A stretch of DNA of 45,951 nucleotides from contig CAZDWZ010000025.1 in the NCBI GenBank assembly GCA_964509425.1, positions 1 to 45,951 on the forward strand, in the 5' to 3' direction. Positions within the stretch are counted from its first letter, which is position 1, and each line of letters begins with the position of its first letter. This DNA is from CAZDWZ01 sp964509425 (GTDB lineage: Bacteria; Bdellovibrionota_C; UBA2361; SZUA-149; CAZDWZ01). A model generated the notes under the pieces. The model was not told the origin of the DNA. It searched no databases and saw only the letters and a list, made by a program, of their open reading frames with translations. Shown here one piece after another: positions 14,826 to 22,309 of the stretch. Made by a program: the position numbers and the translations under genes.

Positions 14826-15464
14826 ATGCCCGTTGAATGGAGACTGATAAGGAGCGGCGTCACAAAAACAGCTTCAGGAACGTATTGGTCAATGAGTGCT
14901 GGAAAGGGGAGGAAGAGAGCTGTCAGTGAACTCTCCGATGAGGAGCTGATGGCGGCTTATGCTCTCGAAGCTGATTATTCTGCTTTTGAGGAGCTCTACC
15001 GCCGCCATTCGCGATTGGTTTACGGGTTTCTTGCAAAAAAGCTCGATGGAAAAGAAATGGTCGATGATGTGTTCCAAGCGACTTGGCTAAAATTGCATCG
15101 ATTCCGTTCGAAGTATGACCCATCGCTTCCGTTTCTGCCTTGGCTATTCACGCTCTGTAGAAATGTCACGCTTGATACTCTGCGGGCCGGAAAGAGAAAT
15201 AGAGAAGAAGCACACGAGGACATTGGTTTGCTCTCGGAAGGGACGGCGGAGCCAAGTCCGGATGAAGTTGGAGGCCACCTCGAGGCGCTTAGAGCCAATG
15301 AGTGGAAAGCTGCGCTCTCTCCTGAACAGCAGGAAGTCATCTCCCTCCGCTTTGGCGAGGATTTGTCATTCGATGAAATCGCAAAACGGCTTCAAATCAA
15401 ATCTTCCGGAGCCCGCAAGATTTCTCAACGAGCCATTCAGAAATTGAGAACACTTTTTAAGTAG
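14826..15464 (+). CDS. ECF-type RNA polymerase sigma factor
   Basis: 212 residues. Region 2 is clear: 'SDEELMAAYALEADYSAFEELYRRHSRLV' (about 38-66) and 'VDDVFQATWLKLHRFRSKYD' with 'FLPWLFTLCRNVTLDTLR' (about 79-120). Region 4 is 'LSPEQQEVISLRFGEDLSFDEIAKRLQI' and 'GARKISQRAIQKLR' (about 164-208). The ATG at 14826 has GGAG 8 bases ahead; an internal ATG at 14892 lacks a good site. ECF sigmas answer envelope or metal stress and are normally held by an anti-sigma partner, which here would be the membrane protein one base downstream. Targets are unknown, but the flanking secreted and metal-binding genes are candidates. Confidence 0.93.
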   Translation: MPVEWRLIRSGVTKTASGTYWSMSAGKGRKRAVSELSDEELMAAYALEADYSAFEELYRRHSRLVYGFLAKKLDGKEMVDDVFQATWLKLHRFRSKYDPSLPFLPWLFTLCRNVTLDTLRAGKRNREEAHEDIGLLSEGTAEPSPDEVGGHLEALRANEWKAALSPEQQEVISLRFGEDLSFDEIAKRLQIKSSGARKISQRAIQKLRTLFK

Positions 15465-15465
15465 T

Positions 15466-16011
15466 ATGGAAAAGAAGGAAGACAATCTCAGCGAATGGAT
15501 GAGCGGGTTCTCCGAGTTCCTGAACGCTGACTCTGTTTCTCCGCCCGCTAGTCTTAATCAAAGAATCCTGGATCAGGTTCACGGGGCATTGAATCCTTCA
15601 CCCTTTACGGTCTTCGGAAGACTTGCAGGAATTGTCTTCGTTGTTGGTCTACTCAACTTGCTATTCTGTCCGCAGTTTGGGATCGGAACTCGTGGACCCG
15701 GCCTGATGATGTTTTTAATGGATATCAGTCCGCTTCTTTGCCACTTCGCCTGCGGGGTTCTGTTCGTGGGAATCGGGGTGTTTGTTTCTACCTTTCTTCT
15801 TAGGCGGGAGGAGCTACGAGTCCTAAAGGAAACAAAGTTTCTTCAAGTCTCTGCGCTCTCTGCCTCAATGCTGGGAATGTTTCTCTGTTTCGGATCGCAA
15901 GGATTCTTCACGCTCGAGCTGATGTGGTTGTTGGGTGGAATAGTTGGTGGAGTCGCTTCAGTCTACGGCGGTTCGATTATTCGAGAGCAACTGGCAGCGC
16001 GGCCAAGCTGA
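15466..16011 (+). CDS. Membrane protein, probable anti-sigma factor partner
   Basis: 181 residues, starting one base after the sigma factor stop, so the two are co-translated. The N-terminal ~45 residues are soluble (DNLSEWMSGFSEFL..., ending 'ILDQVHGAL'), as expected for a sigma-binding segment. Then come four to five membrane spans (about 50-70, 82-110, 125-145, 150-170). Cysteines in spans ('LLFCPQFG', 'LLCHFACGVLF', 'MFLCFG') could sense metal or redox state. No ZAS zinc motif (HxxxCxxC) is seen. The anti-sigma role is inferred from position and topology; no family name is recognised. Confidence 0.6.
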   Translation: MEKKEDNLSEWMSGFSEFLNADSVSPPASLNQRILDQVHGALNPSPFTVFGRLAGIVFVVGLLNLLFCPQFGIGTRGPGLMMFLMDISPLLCHFACGVLFVGIGVFVSTFLLRREELRVLKETKFLQVSALSASMLGMFLCFGSQGFFTLELMWLLGGIVGGVASVYGGSIIREQLAARPS

Positions 16012-16123
16012 TGGACGATTACGCTCCTGACTATAGCCAATTCATAGGTGTGGATGACTTTGCGCCGTGTTCACGACTAATTTAGAGTCTAATTAAGGGT
16101 CTTTCGGTCGTTTGGTTGTCTAT

Positions 16124-16150
16124 GGAACCGGTCGCGTAACTAGTGTTCAG
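16124..16150 (+). promoter_or_regulatory. Candidate ECF-type promoter
   Basis: GGAACC (16124-16129) followed after 15 bases by GTTCAG (16145-16150) resembles the GGAAC...GTC pattern of many ECF sigma promoters. It lies about 70 bases before the secreted-protein start and just after the sigma/anti-sigma pair. One match alone is weak evidence. Confidence 0.3.
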
Positions 16151-16221
16151 TGATAATTTTGTTCTTGGTTTTCGTAGTTGTTTACGTCTATATTTCGGAA
16201 GTTTCGGATTTCAAGGCCAGA

Positions 16222-16632
16222 ATGTTTCGACGAATCTTATCGTGTTTTCTTGCGGTTATGTGGTTGGGGATTGCCAATCATTGCTACGCAATGGACGCGA
16301 TGCGAAAGGTATCGGCGCAGAATGAACATTGCGCGGGGCGTTCTGGAGAGCACAAGTCTAAAGCGCCCACCGGTCCTCATGGCCGCTGCACGCAGGGCGT
16401 ATGCTGTGAATTGTTTGTGCAAGGGGTGTCAAATGCGCCGGACGCATTTGCTTCAACCTCACCGGTTTTCCATTTAGGATTGCCAGCCTTTTATGTGCTC
16501 GTTGTCTCCTTCCCTTTCTTGGGTGAGCGATCTGTGCCGCTGCCAGATTCTCTTGGTCCGCCCGGCGGCGAAAATCGAAATCTTTTCTCCTTGAGCGTCG
16601 CACAAAACGCTCCACCCTTCTCCTTGATCTAG
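16222..16632 (+). CDS. Small secreted Cys/His-rich protein
   Basis: 136 residues from the ATG at 16222 (AAGG 5-6 bases ahead); a longer frame from 16150 would place a second hydrophobic stretch before the true signal. Signal peptide: MFRRILSCFLAVMWLGIANH then CYA. The mature part has 'NEHCAGRSGEHKSK' and 'HGRCTQGVCCELF', giving Cys/His pairs suited to metal binding. A hydrophobic strand and the end 'VAQNAPPF' match the paralogue at 13526-13915. It is the last gene before the copper operon and lies behind a candidate ECF promoter, so it may be a metal-stress reporter or buffer. No named family. Confidence 0.5.
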   Translation: MFRRILSCFLAVMWLGIANHCYAMDAMRKVSAQNEHCAGRSGEHKSKAPTGPHGRCTQGVCCELFVQGVSNAPDAFASTSPVFHLGLPAFYVLVVSFPFLGERSVPLPDSLGPPGGENRNLFSLSVAQNAPPFSLI

Positions 16633-16735
16633 TGGGACGCGGTCTAGTCGCGTCTCTTTCCACGTTTGCGGCAGTCAGTGCTTTCTGATTTGCCGCACGA
16701 TTGTTCACGTTCGAGATTCAGAGAAGACTATCCAA

Positions 16736-17110
16736 ATGAAAAGACTATTACTCATATTTTTTGCAACACTTATTTTTATCAGTCCTGCCTTGGCTCACGA
16801 CAAGGAGGCGCATAAAGGACCAAAGATTGAAGGGAAGTTACTTTCGCTGCAAGGAAACAAAGCCGAGGTACAGACAGCCTCTCAGAAGCTAACGGTGCTT
16901 TTATCCGCGGAGACGAAATACGAATCAGGTGCGGAAGGCAAGCCCTCGACGAGGGCCGAGCTCAAGCCTGGCAGCGACGTCATGGTTCACGGGCATAAAC
17001 TCGAAAGCGGGGAGTTCGGTGCTACTGAGATCATGATCAACGCCGCTGCCTCTGGTGGGCATCACGATCAAGACGACGGCGAAGACGAGCCCCATGACCA
17101 CTCCAAATAG
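16736..17110 (+). CDS. Periplasmic His-rich small protein
   Basis: 124 residues: signal peptide (MKRLLLIFFATLIFISPALA), a small beta-rich middle (KIEGKLLSLQGNKAEVQTAS..., 'SAETKYE', 'LKPGSDVMVHGHKLESG', residues about 30-105) that looks like an OB-type or DUF5666-like fold, and a His/Asp-rich tail (GGHHDQDDGEDEPHDH) that should bind Cu, Ni or Zn. Histidines also flank the cleavage site (HDKEAH). It is followed by a strong terminator, so it may be its own unit, with limited read-through into the cytochrome operon. Confidence 0.65.
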   Translation: MKRLLLIFFATLIFISPALAHDKEAHKGPKIEGKLLSLQGNKAEVQTASQKLTVLLSAETKYESGAEGKPSTRAELKPGSDVMVHGHKLESGEFGATEIMINAAASGGHHDQDDGEDEPHDHSK

Positions 17111-17120
17111 ATGACCGATC

Positions 17121-17150
17121 AAGGACCACGGCGTTCACCGTGGTCCTTTA
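17121..17150 (+). terminator. Rho-independent terminator
   Basis: AAGGACCACGG (17121-17131) pairs with CCGTGGTCCTT (17138-17148) around CGTTCA, and ends in TTTAATAT. It lies 10 bases after the His-rich gene and 18 before the cytochrome c gene, so it may attenuate rather than block read-through, because no clear promoter is seen between. Confidence 0.8.
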
Positions 17151-17168
17151 ATATCTCTTTGGAGGGTT

Positions 17169-17714
17169 ATGCGGATACCGAAATTACTTCTGATTATTTT
17201 TGGGCTGCTTGTGGCGGTGGGAGTAGGGTCTGCGGTTTATGTACTTAAAGTACATGGACTGAGCGCCCGTGAAAAACCATATGCCATCGAAGTTTGGTTA
17301 GCCCGACATGCCCGCGACCTTGCAACGCCGAGTTCGGTTAGGGGCTTGAAGAATCCGATGCAAGCTACTCCGCTTGCGCTCGCTGCGGCTCGCGATCACT
17401 TCGCTGATCACTGTGCGAGCTGCCACGGTAATCGGGGCGACGGAAAAACGATGTATGGCGAAGGTATGTTTCCGCCACCACCGGATCTGCGTGAAGCGGG
17501 CACGCAGAATCTCACCGACGGGGAAATCTTCAACATCGTCAAAAACGGGATTCGCTTTACTGGAATGCCGGGTTTCGGCGGTAGCGATGAAGACAATTGG
17601 TCGGTCACATTGTTTATTCGACACTTGCCAAAGCTCTCGGACAAAGAGCTCGCACTCATGAACGAAATCAACAACCTCGAAGGAAAAGCCAATGCACAGG
17701 AAAGTTCTCACTAG
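17169..17714 (+). CDS. Membrane-anchored class I cytochrome c
   Basis: 181 residues. An N-terminal hydrophobic anchor or signal (LLLIIFGLLVAVGVGSAVY, about 6-24), then a monoheme domain with CASCHG (about 82-87; heme attachment and proximal His) and 'FTGMPGFG' (about 137-144) whose Met is the likely sixth ligand. The fold and length match cbb3-type or PSCyt small cytochromes. It opens an operon of overlapping genes with a metal-binding lipoprotein and a TolC-type protein. A plausible role is taking electrons from the periplasmic multicopper oxidase reaction or supplying them to it. GGAGG lies 5 bases before the ATG. Confidence 0.85.
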   Translation: MRIPKLLLIIFGLLVAVGVGSAVYVLKVHGLSAREKPYAIEVWLARHARDLATPSSVRGLKNPMQATPLALAAARDHFADHCASCHGNRGDGKTMYGEGMFPPPPDLREAGTQNLTDGEIFNIVKNGIRFTGMPGFGGSDEDNWSVTLFIRHLPKLSDKELALMNEINNLEGKANAQESSH

Positions 17715-18096
17715 AATTGGAGGGGCGTGTGTCACGGCTGCTTTCGTGGGCTGTGTAGGGCAAGTGGAGATTGCGACCCTCCCTTATGCACACCCCGCAA
17801 ATCCGGATGCTCCGCCGGGGCGAATCCCCGGCGTGGGGACTGAGCTAAATCCAGGCTCATCGCGAGCTGTCGGCAATGATGATTCGACCGCGGACGGCAT
17901 GAAAATGCAGCATCACATGAAACCGGGCATGCAGATGGATATGGGGGCGACTAAGGAGACGGGTGCAACTGACGGCAAATTTCAATGTCCGATGCACCCA
18001 GATGTCCGTTCCAATGCGCCTGGCAAGTGTCCTAGATGCGGAATGAAAATGAAAGAAATGCAGAGCGCCAAGCCGGATCAAAGCCATGACCACTAA
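17692..18096 (+). CDS. Lipoprotein with heavy-metal-binding domain
   Basis: 134 residues overlapping the cytochrome gene by 23 bases. A lipobox-like 'AFVGC' at about 17-21 suggests lipid anchoring. The central stretch is Met/His-rich (MKMQHHMKPGMQMDM). The C-terminus holds the compact heavy-metal-binding domain YxCPMHPxVxxxxPGKCPxCGMxM, here FQCPMHPDVRSNAPGKC then PRCGMKM (about 97-122), with four metal-ligand Cys/His/Met groups as in CusB- and ATPase-linked domains. It ends DQSHDH. In other systems this domain is fused to an adaptor or ATPase; here it stands alone next to a TolC protein. Confidence 0.85.
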   Translation: MHRKVLTRIGGACVTAAFVGCVGQVEIATLPYAHPANPDAPPGRIPGVGTELNPGSSRAVGNDDSTADGMKMQHHMKPGMQMDMGATKETGATDGKFQCPMHPDVRSNAPGKCPRCGMKMKEMQSAKPDQSHDH

Positions 18097-19510
18097 GAGA
18101 TTTTTTTCACTCCTTCTTTTGCTGCTTGGTGGCTGTAGTTTCACTGCTCCGGATGCTGCTATCGAAGCAATTCACAAGGATGTGAAGGAGCGAAGTGGCG
18201 TGTCACCCGATTGGGAAGTCGAAAAACGAGGTGCGGAAGAGATAGAGAAACTTCTAGGAGAAAAACTAAGTGGGGAGATGAGTATTGATGACGCCGTAGC
18301 GGTTTCGCTCCTCAACAACAGAAAGCTCAGTGCTCTTTACCAGCAGCTTGGGGTAGCGCGAAGTGATCTTGTTGCGGCCCGTTTGCCGGAGAACCCAGTC
18401 TTTAGCGCTGAGCGGCGTTTCAAAGGCAAGGCCACGGAATTTGACGTGGCACAGGAGTTTCTTAGCATTTTTCTCGTTCCGCTGCGGGTTCGCATTGCTG
18501 AGAGCCAGTTCGACCAAGAACGTCTTCGCCTCACTCAAGAAATACTTGAACACACAGCCCACGTTCGTTCGGCTTACTATTCTGTGCAGGCGGGGCAGCA
18601 GTTGCTTGAAATGCGTCGCTCCGTGGTTGCCGCGACGGATGCCGCATACCAAGCTGCGATTAACATGAACAAGGCGGGAAATAATACTGCTCTTGAGGTC
18701 TCGCAAGAACTTCGAGGAGCAAACCATGCCCGGCTCGAATTGGCCGAAGCGGAGCTTTCGCTTGCTGAGAACAGGGAGCATCTGAACGTACTCCTTGGAC
18801 TCTGGGGGGAGGGGACCGCATGGCGAGTGCCTGCGCGTCTGCCTGATCTCCCAGAGTCTGAACTGCCTCCCGACGAACTGGAGAAGAAGGCAATCTCCGA
18901 GCGGTTTGATCTGGCTTCTCTTCGTTCGGAAATAGTCGGTCTTGCTCAATCGATGGGGCTTGCGAATGTAATGAGCTATATTCCTGGGCTTGAAATCGGT
19001 GCCCACAGTGAACGAGAACCCGAGGGCGACACCAGCCGTGGCCCGAGCATAAGTTTTCCGGTACCGATCTTCAATTTTGGACAAGCGGCGCGCGCCCGGG
19101 CGAAATATCTGCTGCTCGAGGCACAGGATCGCTATGCGACGCTCGCTGTAGAAATCCGTTCTGAAGTTCGCATGGCCTACATGCGGATGGATCTTGCGCG
19201 AAAAAAAGTCGCTTTCTACCAGCTTGATGTTCTGCCTGTGCAGCAAACAATAACTCAACAAACTCAACTTCGTTACAACGGGATGTTCCTTGGAGTGTTT
19301 GAACTGCTCGAAGCGAAACAGGCGCAAATTGATGCGGGCCGGGATTATATCGAAGCAGTTAAGGATTACTGGATCACTCGAAGTGAGCTGGAAAAAGTCC
19401 TCGGGAGACGCCTCCCTAGGGGTGGTGAAGTGGCCCAGGAAGTGACTTCGCCAGCGATCCCGTCCGGTCCGCCTACGGTCAGCGCACCGGCACACCGTCA
19501 TGGAATGTAG
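18086..19510 (+). CDS. TolC/CusC-family outer-membrane factor
   Basis: 474 residues, start overlapping the previous gene by 11 bases. Signal with lipobox 'LLLLGGCS' (about 8-15) marks an outer-membrane lipoprotein like CusC/CzcC. Two repeats of the outer-membrane-efflux-protein fold are visible: 'ARLPENPVFSAERRF' and 'AQEFLSIFLVPLRVRIAESQFDQ' in the first half, 'GPSISFPVPIFNFGQAARARAKY' and 'YNGMFLGVFELLEAKQAQIDAG' in the second. Such proteins form trimeric channels for RND metal efflux, but no RND pump or membrane-fusion protein is in the window, so it must work with chromosomal partners or in a different way. The tail ends AHRHGM. Confidence 0.92.
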   Translation: MTTKRFFSLLLLLLGGCSFTAPDAAIEAIHKDVKERSGVSPDWEVEKRGAEEIEKLLGEKLSGEMSIDDAVAVSLLNNRKLSALYQQLGVARSDLVAARLPENPVFSAERRFKGKATEFDVAQEFLSIFLVPLRVRIAESQFDQERLRLTQEILEHTAHVRSAYYSVQAGQQLLEMRRSVVAATDAAYQAAINMNKAGNNTALEVSQELRGANHARLELAEAELSLAENREHLNVLLGLWGEGTAWRVPARLPDLPESELPPDELEKKAISERFDLASLRSEIVGLAQSMGLANVMSYIPGLEIGAHSEREPEGDTSRGPSISFPVPIFNFGQAARARAKYLLLEAQDRYATLAVEIRSEVRMAYMRMDLARKKVAFYQLDVLPVQQTITQQTQLRYNGMFLGVFELLEAKQAQIDAGRDYIEAVKDYWITRSELEKVLGRRLPRGGEVAQEVTSPAIPSGPPTVSAPAHRHGM

Positions 19511-19541
19511 TGAGAAAAAGTAATTGAAAAGCGAGAATCGT

Positions 19542-21020
19542 ATGAAGGGTAAAAGTCTTACTAGGCGTCAGGTTATTCTATCGAGTGCTGCAACTATCGC
19601 GGGAGGTGCGGTACTGCTTAGTGATCGCAAACCGTCGTATGCAGCTGAGCCGTCAGAGTTAAAGGAACCGCATACCAAATCTCATGATGCAAATGGAAGG
19701 AAGTATTCCGAAGAGCACTGGGATGTCCCTGGTCAACCGGAACGGGATTACACACCAGTCATCACACCCAATGGATGGACACTCCCTTTCAAGATTGTCG
19801 ACGGGATAAAAGTTTTTCACATGACCGCCGAAGAGGTTCCGAACCACGAATTTGCAGAAGGTTTAGTAGCCGACTGTTGGGGCTTCAATGGCGGTGTTCA
19901 TGGTCCGACTATTGAAGCTGTTGAAGGTGATCGGATACGGATCTACGTAACAAACAAACTTCCGGCTCCAACGAGTGTTCACTGGCATGGCATTTTACTT
20001 CCGAATGGCATGGACGGGGTGGGCGGGCTAAACCAAAAAATTATACATCCGGGAGAGACATTCGTCTACGAATACACGCTGCGTCAGCACGGTACTTATA
20101 TGTATCATTCGCACCATGACGAGATGACACAGATGGCTCTTGGAATGTTGGGACTGATGATCATTCACCCCCGACAACCGAAGAAACCCCGGCCTGATCG
20201 TGATTTTGCCTATATGTTGAGCGAGTGGAGAATCGACCCTGGTACTCGCAGACCGAACCCAAACGAGATGACGGACTTCAATGTTCTCACTTTGAATGCA
20301 AGGTGCTTTCCGGGCACGGCGCCAATGGTCGCAAAGCTAGGAGATCGCGTTCGAATCCGAATAGCAAATCTTAGTGCCATGGATCACCATCCGATCCATC
20401 TTCATGGTTACCAATTTAGGATAACAGAAACAGACGGTGGTCAGATTCCCGAATCAGCTCAGCAGCTAGAGACAACTGTCTTTACGCCAGTCGGGACTAC
20501 CCGAACCATCGACTTCGTTGCAGATGAGCCCGGAGACTGGGCAATGCACTGCCACATGACCCATCATGTTATGAATCAGATGGGACATGAAATCCCGAAC
20601 ATGATTGGCGTTAAGCCAGGTGCAATCGATAAGAAGGTTCAGCCTCTTCTTCCCGATTACATGACCATGGGTCAGACTGGCATGGGTGACATGGCTGAGA
20701 TGGGGATGGCTGTTCCTGAAAACAGTATTCCGATGGTCGGGGGGCAAGGACCCTTTGACTACATCACCATGGGAGGGATGTTTACTATCCTCAAAGTTCA
20801 TCCCGATCTTCAGAGCTATGAGGATCCGGGTTGGTACAAACATCCCAAAGGAACTGTCGCGCGGAAGGCATCTGCGGATGAGATACGAAGAGATGGTTTA
20901 AAGTCCGATGGAAGCTCCGCACCGACGCCTCCCGCTTCCGCGCAAAAAGCGTCTAGACCGGCGCCCGCCGGCCCTCAATCCAAGGGCTCCGGGCATTCGA
21001 TGAATCATAGGAAAAAATGA
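19542..21020 (+). CDS. Tat-exported multicopper oxidase (short, two-cupredoxin-like)
   Basis: About 492 residues from the ATG at 19542 (a TTG at 19524 gives six more). Twin-arginine signal SLTRRQVILSSA. Copper sites: HWHGILLP (about 147), YHSHHDEM (about 188), HPIHLHGYQF (about 280) and MHCHMTHHVMNQM (about 335) with the type-1 His-Cys-His and axial Met. Only ~190 residues separate the first and last motifs, shorter than in three-domain laccases. After the last site comes a ~150-residue Met-rich and then proline-rich tail ending GSGHSMNHRKK. It likely oxidises Cu(I) or phenolic chelators in the periplasm. It is the first of three different oxidases here. Confidence 0.92.
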   Translation: MKGKSLTRRQVILSSAATIAGGAVLLSDRKPSYAAEPSELKEPHTKSHDANGRKYSEEHWDVPGQPERDYTPVITPNGWTLPFKIVDGIKVFHMTAEEVPNHEFAEGLVADCWGFNGGVHGPTIEAVEGDRIRIYVTNKLPAPTSVHWHGILLPNGMDGVGGLNQKIIHPGETFVYEYTLRQHGTYMYHSHHDEMTQMALGMLGLMIIHPRQPKKPRPDRDFAYMLSEWRIDPGTRRPNPNEMTDFNVLTLNARCFPGTAPMVAKLGDRVRIRIANLSAMDHHPIHLHGYQFRITETDGGQIPESAQQLETTVFTPVGTTRTIDFVADEPGDWAMHCHMTHHVMNQMGHEIPNMIGVKPGAIDKKVQPLLPDYMTMGQTGMGDMAEMGMAVPENSIPMVGGQGPFDYITMGGMFTILKVHPDLQSYEDPGWYKHPKGTVARKASADEIRRDGLKSDGSSAPTPPASAQKASRPAPAGPQSKGSGHSMNHRKK

Positions 21021-21054
21021 GCCGCGGATCTAATGAAAAGCTGGAGGTAAAGAT

Positions 21055-21483
21055 ATGACGAAGCAACGAGAGTCTCTCATTGGGCAAAAGGACCTGAGAG
21101 TATGGACCATTGTTCGCAAACAGCAACGAAGGCGACTTCCAATCGCCTTCGTTGTCATTTGCCTCTTGATAGTTGAGTTTACAATCAGCCGTCCAGCTTT
21201 CGCCGAATCGCTTGCCCGTGCGGATTCCAATCGTGTTTGCATGATGACAAACAAAGTCTTTCCGACCCCACAGATTCCTGTGCCACTTCACGGAAAGACT
21301 TATTACGGGTGCTGCTCAATGTGCGCCGGAAGTTTAGCGAAGGACCCGAAACTTCGGGAAGCTATCGATCTGGTTAGTGGGCGTCGAGTTGATAAAGCGG
21401 AGGCCGTCGCCGGAGTCTCTCAGACCGGAGACGTTTACTATTTTGAAAACGAGAAGAACATGAAGACGTTTCAGTTACCCTGA
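21055..21483 (+). CDS. Exported TRASH/NosL-like metal-binding protein
   Basis: 142 residues. A long N-terminal arm then a membrane or signal segment (RLPIAFVVICLLIVEFTI, about 27-44, cleavage after PAFA). The mature part has CMMTNKVFPT then 'IPVPLHGKTYYGCCSMCAG' (about 62-94), the spacing C-x26-28-C-C-x2-C typical of TRASH/YHS-like metal-binding treble-clef modules. The end 'DVYYFENEKNMKTFQLP' matches the YHS-type 'yyFxs...fl'. GGAGG lies 8 bases before the ATG, so this start is sound although it puts a perfect 12-bp hairpin within the codons for residues 24-33. It is likely a periplasmic copper sensor or chaperone. Confidence 0.75.
   Translation: MTKQRESLIGQKDLRVWTIVRKQQRRRLPIAFVVICLLIVEFTISRPAFAESLARADSNRVCMMTNKVFPTPQIPVPLHGKTYYGCCSMCAGSLAKDPKLREAIDLVSGRRVDKAEAVAGVSQTGDVYYFENEKNMKTFQLP
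21124..21154 (+). other. 12-bp perfect hairpin inside the signal-sequence codons
   Basis: CAACGAAGGCGA (21124-21135) and TCGCCTTCGTTG (21143-21154) pair perfectly around a 7-base loop, followed by TCATTTG. It lies 70 bases into the TRASH-like gene. It would stall ribosomes or act as a weak attenuator. Confidence 0.6.
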
Positions 21484-21524
21484 GACTATGTATTGAAAAG
21501 CGAAGAAAATGACGAGGTTTGATT

Positions 21525-21953
21525 ATGAAAATATTGGCTACAGTGCTTTGTCTATTAATGTTCGGAGCATGCTCTTCTTTATTTCAAAACCCCCCGGATT
21601 TGGTGGAGCAGGGACGATATCATCTTGAAACACAGGCCATTGACCGCTGTGGAATTGACGCAGAGATCCTTGAAAGGCAGGGAAAGCTAGTTGTGAAGGG
21701 GAAAATGACCTTTGGACATCATCCCAATGGTCCCGTATCGGCCACCGCCTTCGTGGATTTAATCTCACCGCAAGGAGTTACTCTTGCTCGTCGGCAAACT
21801 TCTTTCATTGCTGTCCGTCATGGCCGTCGTAGCCATCCGGCCGCGCGCTTTGAAATAGAATTTGATTCACTTCCGCCTCTAGGAAGCCTAGTTCGTATTG
21901 CTCACAGCATGAAACCTTATGAAAGCGGCGCACCGGGAGGAATAATTCGATGA
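21525..21953 (+). CDS. Hypothetical lipoprotein of the copper operon
   Basis: 142 residues from the ATG at 21525 (GAGG 7 bases ahead). Signal with lipobox 'LMFGACSS' (about 12-19). The mature part is beta-rich ('LVVKGKMTFGHHPNGPVSATAFVDL', 'VTLARRQTSF', 'ARFEIEFDSLP'), an immunoglobulin-like rhythm, with a basic His patch 'VRHGRRSHP'. A YHLE-type segment and one internal cysteine (DRCGID) could bind metal. It overlaps the Csp gene by ATGA, so the two are translated together. No family recognised. Confidence 0.6.
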   Translation: MKILATVLCLLMFGACSSLFQNPPDLVEQGRYHLETQAIDRCGIDAEILERQGKLVVKGKMTFGHHPNGPVSATAFVDLISPQGVTLARRQTSFIAVRHGRRSHPAARFEIEFDSLPPLGSLVRIAHSMKPYESGAPGGIIR

Positions 21954-22300
21954 ACAGAAATTTGCATTGTCTTGGCGAATTGGCCTCATGTGCCCAAATC
22001 TGCATGGAGTGTGCCCAAGTCTGCGGGGAAACGATAAAGACATGTCTCGCTAGGCGAGATTCTCCCGTTGATCAAGAACTGCTTGAATGCCTGATTGATT
22101 GTATGACGATCTGTCAGGCGAGCGCATCACTCCTTACACGTGCTTCGCCAAATCATATGATTACCTGCCGGGCGGTTGCAGAAATCACCGGACGATGTGC
22201 CGAGATCTGCGAGCGTGCCGACGATCCGGCACTCGAACATTGTGCTAACGAATGCACCGGAACGGCGGCAAGTTGCCGGGCCATGATTGGAGAGGGGTAA
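21950..22300 (+). CDS. csp: Csp-type four-helix-bundle copper-storage protein
   Basis: 116 residues with 15 cysteines placed every 3-4 residues along helices: C7, C14, C18, C21, C25, C32, then C47, C51, C55, then C73, C83, C87, C98, C102, C109. This is the DUF326/Csp pattern in which Cys side chains line the core of a four-helix bundle and bind many Cu(I) ions. There is no signal peptide, so it is the cytosolic (Csp3-like) type and would buffer or store cuprous copper. It overlaps the preceding lipoprotein by ATGA and is followed after 9 bases by the nuclease-like gene. Confidence 0.93.
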   Translation: MNRNLHCLGELASCAQICMECAQVCGETIKTCLARRDSPVDQELLECLIDCMTICQASASLLTRASPNHMITCRAVAEITGRCAEICERADDPALEHCANECTGTAASCRAMIGEG

Positions 22301-22309
22301 GGGAGTCCT

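Noticed and set aside
18266..19501. 411-codon open frame on the minus strand
   Set aside because: It lies fully opposite the TolC-type gene, has no domain pattern, and arises from codon bias on the other strand.
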